Position numbers and translations under genes: made by a program. A stretch of 64,000 bases of DNA, taken from Hymenobacter gummosus (lineage in GTDB: Bacteria > Bacteroidota > Bacteroidia > Cytophagales > Hymenobacteraceae). The DNA lies in NCBI RefSeq assembly GCF_003970915.1, contig NZ_RXOF01000001.1, positions 62,001 to 126,000 on the forward strand, written 5' to 3'. Position 1 is the first letter of the stretch; each line of letters starts with the position of its first letter. The notes below the pieces were generated by a model. The model worked only from the letters and a program-made list of their open reading frames with translations, was not told where the DNA came from and did no database searches. Below, one piece after another: positions 61,247-64,000 of the stretch.

Positions 61247-62307
61247 GCGCCGACCTTATGCAGCAGCTGCCGCGCTTTACTCCACAGCACCGCCGAGGCC
61301 GCACCCCACAGGTGCAGCCGCTGCCAGCTGTGCAGGCCGAACAACGCGCCGTGCAGCCCCAGCACCCAGGCATCGGAGGGAAAGCGCCAGACCTGCCCCA
61401 GCAGCAGGACCAGCGGGTAGTACACCTCGTAGTACTCGTTGAGCAGGATGTGCTGGCCGGCCTGGGGCTGCGCCACCACTACCGGCTGCTGCCACACACG
61501 GGCGCGCAGGTACGTCAGGCCGCCGTACAGGGCCAGCGCCAGGTAGGCCAGCGGCTGCCGGCCCAGGTACAGCAGCAAGCCCAGGCCTACTGCTTCCAGC
61601 AGCAGAGCGCCCAGGGCCAGGCGGTGGCCTGCCCGTGCGCCCCACTGCACCACAAAGGTGCGCACGCCCGCCTGCGCGTCGTTGGCCGCGTCGCCCAGCT
61701 GATGCCACAGGATATTGCGCAGTCCGCAGCCCAGCGCCCACGCGCCCACGGCCACCAGCCAGGGCCCCGAGGGTGCCACGCCCGCCCACTGACTAACCAC
61801 CGTGGCCGTCAGCAGCTGCGGAAACAGGTGGGCGCCGGCGGCATCGGCCAGCAGCCCCCAGCTTCCGCGCACCTTGAGGCGCACCGGCGGCAGCGAGTAC
61901 AGCGAGTACGTCACCCAGGCGCCCAGGTACAGGCCGGCCGTCCAGGGGCTGAGCTGCCAGAAATACCCCCCGATGATGAGGCCTACGGCGGCGCAGCCGG
62001 CCAGCACCAGCGCCACCACCCCGCCCGACTGCCGGGCCAGGCGGTTGGACTTGCCCGCAGCGGCATCATCGGCCCGGTCGGTCCAGTCATTCAGCACGCT
62101 GACGTAGATGGCCCCCACCGTGAAGGCGAGCAGCAGCAGCAGCAGCCGGGGCAGCAGCGGCGCTAACGGGACCCGCGCCAGAGCCGCCGTGGCGTAGGCC
62201 GTGGCCAGAATGGGGGCGAACTTGTAGGCCCACCACTCGCTGGCGCGCGTCATCGACAGCAAAGCCCCGGAATTCTGCGGCCAGGCCAGCCCCGGTTCTT
62301 GTGGCAT
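61243..62307 (-). CDS. UbiA-type prenyltransferase
   Basis: This 354-residue polytopic membrane protein has the first UbiA motif NDWTDRADDAAAGKSNR (about 73-89, with N73 D74 and the following aspartates) and many spans. A second Asp-rich motif reads HQLGDAANDAQAGVRT at about 190-206. Family members move isoprenoid groups to aromatic or phosphoribosyl acceptors. It runs opposite to its neighbours inside a glycan cluster. The substrate is unknown. Confidence 0.8.
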   Translation of the reverse strand: MPQEPGLAWPQNSGALLSMTRASEWWAYKFAPILATAYATAALARVPLAPLLPRLLLLLLAFTVGAIYVSVLNDWTDRADDAAAGKSNRLARQSGGVVALVLAGCAAVGLIIGGYFWQLSPWTAGLYLGAWVTYSLYSLPPVRLKVRGSWGLLADAAGAHLFPQLLTATVVSQWAGVAPSGPWLVAVGAWALGCGLRNILWHQLGDAANDAQAGVRTFVVQWGARAGHRLALGALLLEAVGLGLLLYLGRQPLAYLALALYGGLTYLRARVWQQPVVVAQPQAGQHILLNEYYEVYYPLVLLLGQVWRFPSDAWVLGLHGALFGLHSWQRLHLWGAASAVLWSKARQLLHKVGA

Positions 62308-62353
62308 GTAGGATCGGGAAAACAGAAGCCCGGCGTTGGCAACTTCAACTCAA

Positions 62354-63184
62354 ATGAAAGAAACAATCTACACTTCCCAGTCGCCCCTAAGCACGCCGCG
62401 GGTATTCCTGCAGGCGGTGCGGGCCGATTTGGGAGTGGTATACCGCATCGGCTGGCAGCTGTTCGTGCGCAACCTCAAGGTGCAGGTGCGCCAAAGTCTG
62501 CTGGGCTACGCCTGGCTGGTGCTGCCGCCGCTGGTCACCGGGCTGGTGTGGGTGCTGCTGGGCCACAGCCGGGTGCTGAACGTGGCCTCGAGCGACGTGC
62601 CTTACCCGGCCTTCGTGCTGGCCGGCGTATTTCTGTGGCAGGGCTTCGTGGAGGCCCTCAACTGCCCCTTGCAGCAGCTATCCGGCGCCAAAGCCACCCT
62701 GGCGAAAGTGCGCGTGCCGCACGAGGCCTACGTGGCGGCCGGCGCGGCCGTGGTGGTGTTCAACAGCCTGCTGCGGCTGGGCGTGCTGCTGGGCCTGATG
62801 CTCTGGTTCGGAGTGCCGCTGACGGGTACGCTGGCCCTGGTGCCGCTGGGCCTGGCGGCACTGCTGGGGCTGGGCCTGGCCTTGGGCTGGCTGCTGGCGC
62901 TGCTGGGGCTGCTGTACGCCGACGTGGCCCAGGGCCTGCCCGTGGCCCTGAACCTGTGGTTTCTGATTACGCCCGTGGTGTATTCGCCGCCCGCCGCCTT
63001 TGCCAAGTGGCTCAACCTCAACCCCGTGACGCCGCTGCTCACCACCACCCGCCACTGGCTGCTGGCCGGGCCGGCGGCTCCGGCGCCCGGCTTCGGGCTG
63101 GTGGCCGGGCTCAGCGGTATTCTCTTCCTGCTCACCTGGCTGACCTACCGACTGGCCCAGCCTCACCTCATTGCCCGCCTCTGA
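62354..63184 (+). CDS. ABC-2 type polysaccharide export permease
   Basis: This 276-residue integral membrane protein has six hydrophobic spans and the N-terminal segment RNLKVQVRQSLLGYAWLVLPPLVTGLVWV, typical of Wzm/KpsM-type permeases. The partner ATPase is not in the window and may lie to the right. The ATG at 62354 is chosen; a TTG six codons upstream is an alternative. Its stop overlaps the next start (ATGA). Confidence 0.85.
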   Translation: MKETIYTSQSPLSTPRVFLQAVRADLGVVYRIGWQLFVRNLKVQVRQSLLGYAWLVLPPLVTGLVWVLLGHSRVLNVASSDVPYPAFVLAGVFLWQGFVEALNCPLQQLSGAKATLAKVRVPHEAYVAAGAAVVVFNSLLRLGVLLGLMLWFGVPLTGTLALVPLGLAALLGLGLALGWLLALLGLLYADVAQGLPVALNLWFLITPVVYSPPAAFAKWLNLNPVTPLLTTTRHWLLAGPAAPAPGFGLVAGLSGILFLLTWLTYRLAQPHLIARL

Positions 63185-64000
63185 TGCGCCACTATATCCG
63201 TCCGCTGCTGGCCCGGTACGCCCCCGCTTCGCTGAAGCGGCTGGCGCGGCGCGGGCAGCAGCAGCTCCGGCAGCTGCGCCACGGCCGGCCCGTGCCGCCC
63301 TGCTTGTTCGTATTCGGTGGCCGCCCCGCCCCCTGGCCTGAGCTGGGCCGCGAGCTATACGCCCGCGAACCGGCTTTCCGCGCCACCGTCGACGCCTGTG
63401 AGCAGTTCACCACCCAGGAGCTTGCCGGGCCTTCCCTGCGGGCGCACTTTACCGGCGCGGCGGGGCCGGATTTCTTCGCTGACGAGCCGCGCCTGCTGCA
63501 CGCCAGCGTGGTGCTGCAGCTGGCCCTGGTGGATATGTGGCGGGCCCGGGGCGTGCAGCCCGATGCCGCGCTGGGCATTAGCCTCGGGGAAATTGCCGCC
63601 GTGTACGCCTGCGGCGGCCTGAGCCTTCCCGACGCCCTGCGGGTAAGCGCCAGCTGCTACGCCCTCGGCCAGCGCACGACACCCACCCACGGGGTGCTGC
63701 TGGTGCAAGGCAGTGAGGCGGCGCTGGCCGAGCTAACGCCCGCCAGCCCGGTGGAGCTGACGCTGCTGCTGGTGCGGGATGCGGCCAGCCTCCTGGTGCT
63801 TTGCCGTTTCGACGAGCTGGCCCAGGGCCAGGCCTACTTGTCGGCCCACGGCCTACCCAGCCAGGTGGTGAGCGACCAGCCCATCCGGCCCTACCACACG
63901 CTGCTGCCGGCGCACCTGGCCGCCATGCGCCGGCCCCTGGCCGAGCTGCAGCCGCTGCCCCTGGCCCGGCCCTGCTACCTGACCACGCGGGGCAGTCGAG
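63184..64000 (+). CDS. Acyltransferase-domain protein, 3' end outside the window
   Basis: The frame from the ATG at 63184 (overlapping the permease stop) is open to the edge, 272 residues. It has a malonyl/acyltransferase-type core with VFGGRPAPWPELGRELYAR and the nucleophile motif LGISLGE (S133), where the usual His of GHSLGE is Ile. A candidate partner His is H238 in PYHTLLPA. A stand-alone acyltransferase in a glycan export cluster may decorate the polysaccharide or feed a polyketide-type step. Both are inference. Confidence 0.7.
   Translation, partial: MRHYIRPLLARYAPASLKRLARRGQQQLRQLRHGRPVPPCLFVFGGRPAPWPELGRELYAREPAFRATVDACEQFTTQELAGPSLRAHFTGAAGPDFFADEPRLLHASVVLQLALVDMWRARGVQPDAALGISLGEIAAVYACGGLSLPDALRVSASCYALGQRTTPTHGVLLVQGSEAALAELTPASPVELTLLLVRDAASLLVLCRFDELAQGQAYLSAHGLPSQVVSDQPIRPYHTLLPAHLAAMRRPLAELQPLPLARPCYLTTRGSR

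Overview
The window is chromosomal DNA of a GC-rich member of the Bacteroidota, most like a Hymenobacter-type Cytophagales (inference). The evidence is the gene order tRNA-Tyr/Gly/Thr-tuf-tRNA-Trp-secE-nusG-rplKAJL-rpoB, promoters of the Bacteroidota type (TTG-N19-TAnnTTTG), starts without Shine-Dalgarno sequences, SusC/BtuB-style outer-membrane biology, many lipoproteins, and protein families restricted to this phylum (DUF3871, IntDOT-like integrase).

Layout. 1-9.1 kb: the transcription/translation operon on the minus strand, with rpoB running off the left edge. 9.2-16.2 kb: an M1 aminopeptidase, a biotin carboxyl carrier protein, pyrH-frr, nadD-gmk and an anti-sigma/ECF sigma pair. 16.2-19.3 kb: a compact minus-strand LPS/O-antigen cluster (ligase, GT9, GT2). 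19.4-27.2 kb: lipoproteins, a TPR protein, a membrane protein, ahcY, a THUMP-like methyltransferase and a 3-methyladenine glycosylase. 27.4-30.9 kb: a cobalamin riboswitch driving a btuB-btuG-like vitamin B12 capture operon. 31-40 kb: small membrane proteins, an AraC regulator carrying a heavy-metal (HMA) domain, a His/Met-rich outer-membrane protein, a B12-binding radical SAM enzyme with a palindrome inserted in frame, a hydrolase and a GNAT acetyltransferase.

40.1-57.7 kb is an integrative element of about 17.5 kb inserted at a tRNA-Gly(CCC) gene. It is bounded by exact 74-bp direct repeats and is visibly poorer in GC than its flanks. It carries a tyrosine integrase at its right end, a DUF3871/AAA pair, a polymerase-like protein, an XRE regulator, two small secreted proteins and a defence cargo. 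The cargo is an IetAS-like AAA ATPase plus subtilase pair arranged tail to tail, a complete type I restriction-modification operon (hsdMSR) and a HEPN-like protein. I see no relaxase, conjugation or capsid genes.

57.7-64 kb: a scarred region (AraC fragment fused to an outer-membrane protein), then a polysaccharide cluster with GT4, GT2, UbiA-type prenyltransferase, an ABC-2 permease and an acyltransferase-domain protein that runs off the right edge.

The most interesting points are the defence element with its unusual polymerase-like gene and convergent IetAS pair, the arm-type repeats at both element ends, and three palindromic repeats of shared architecture, one of which lies inside a coding sequence.
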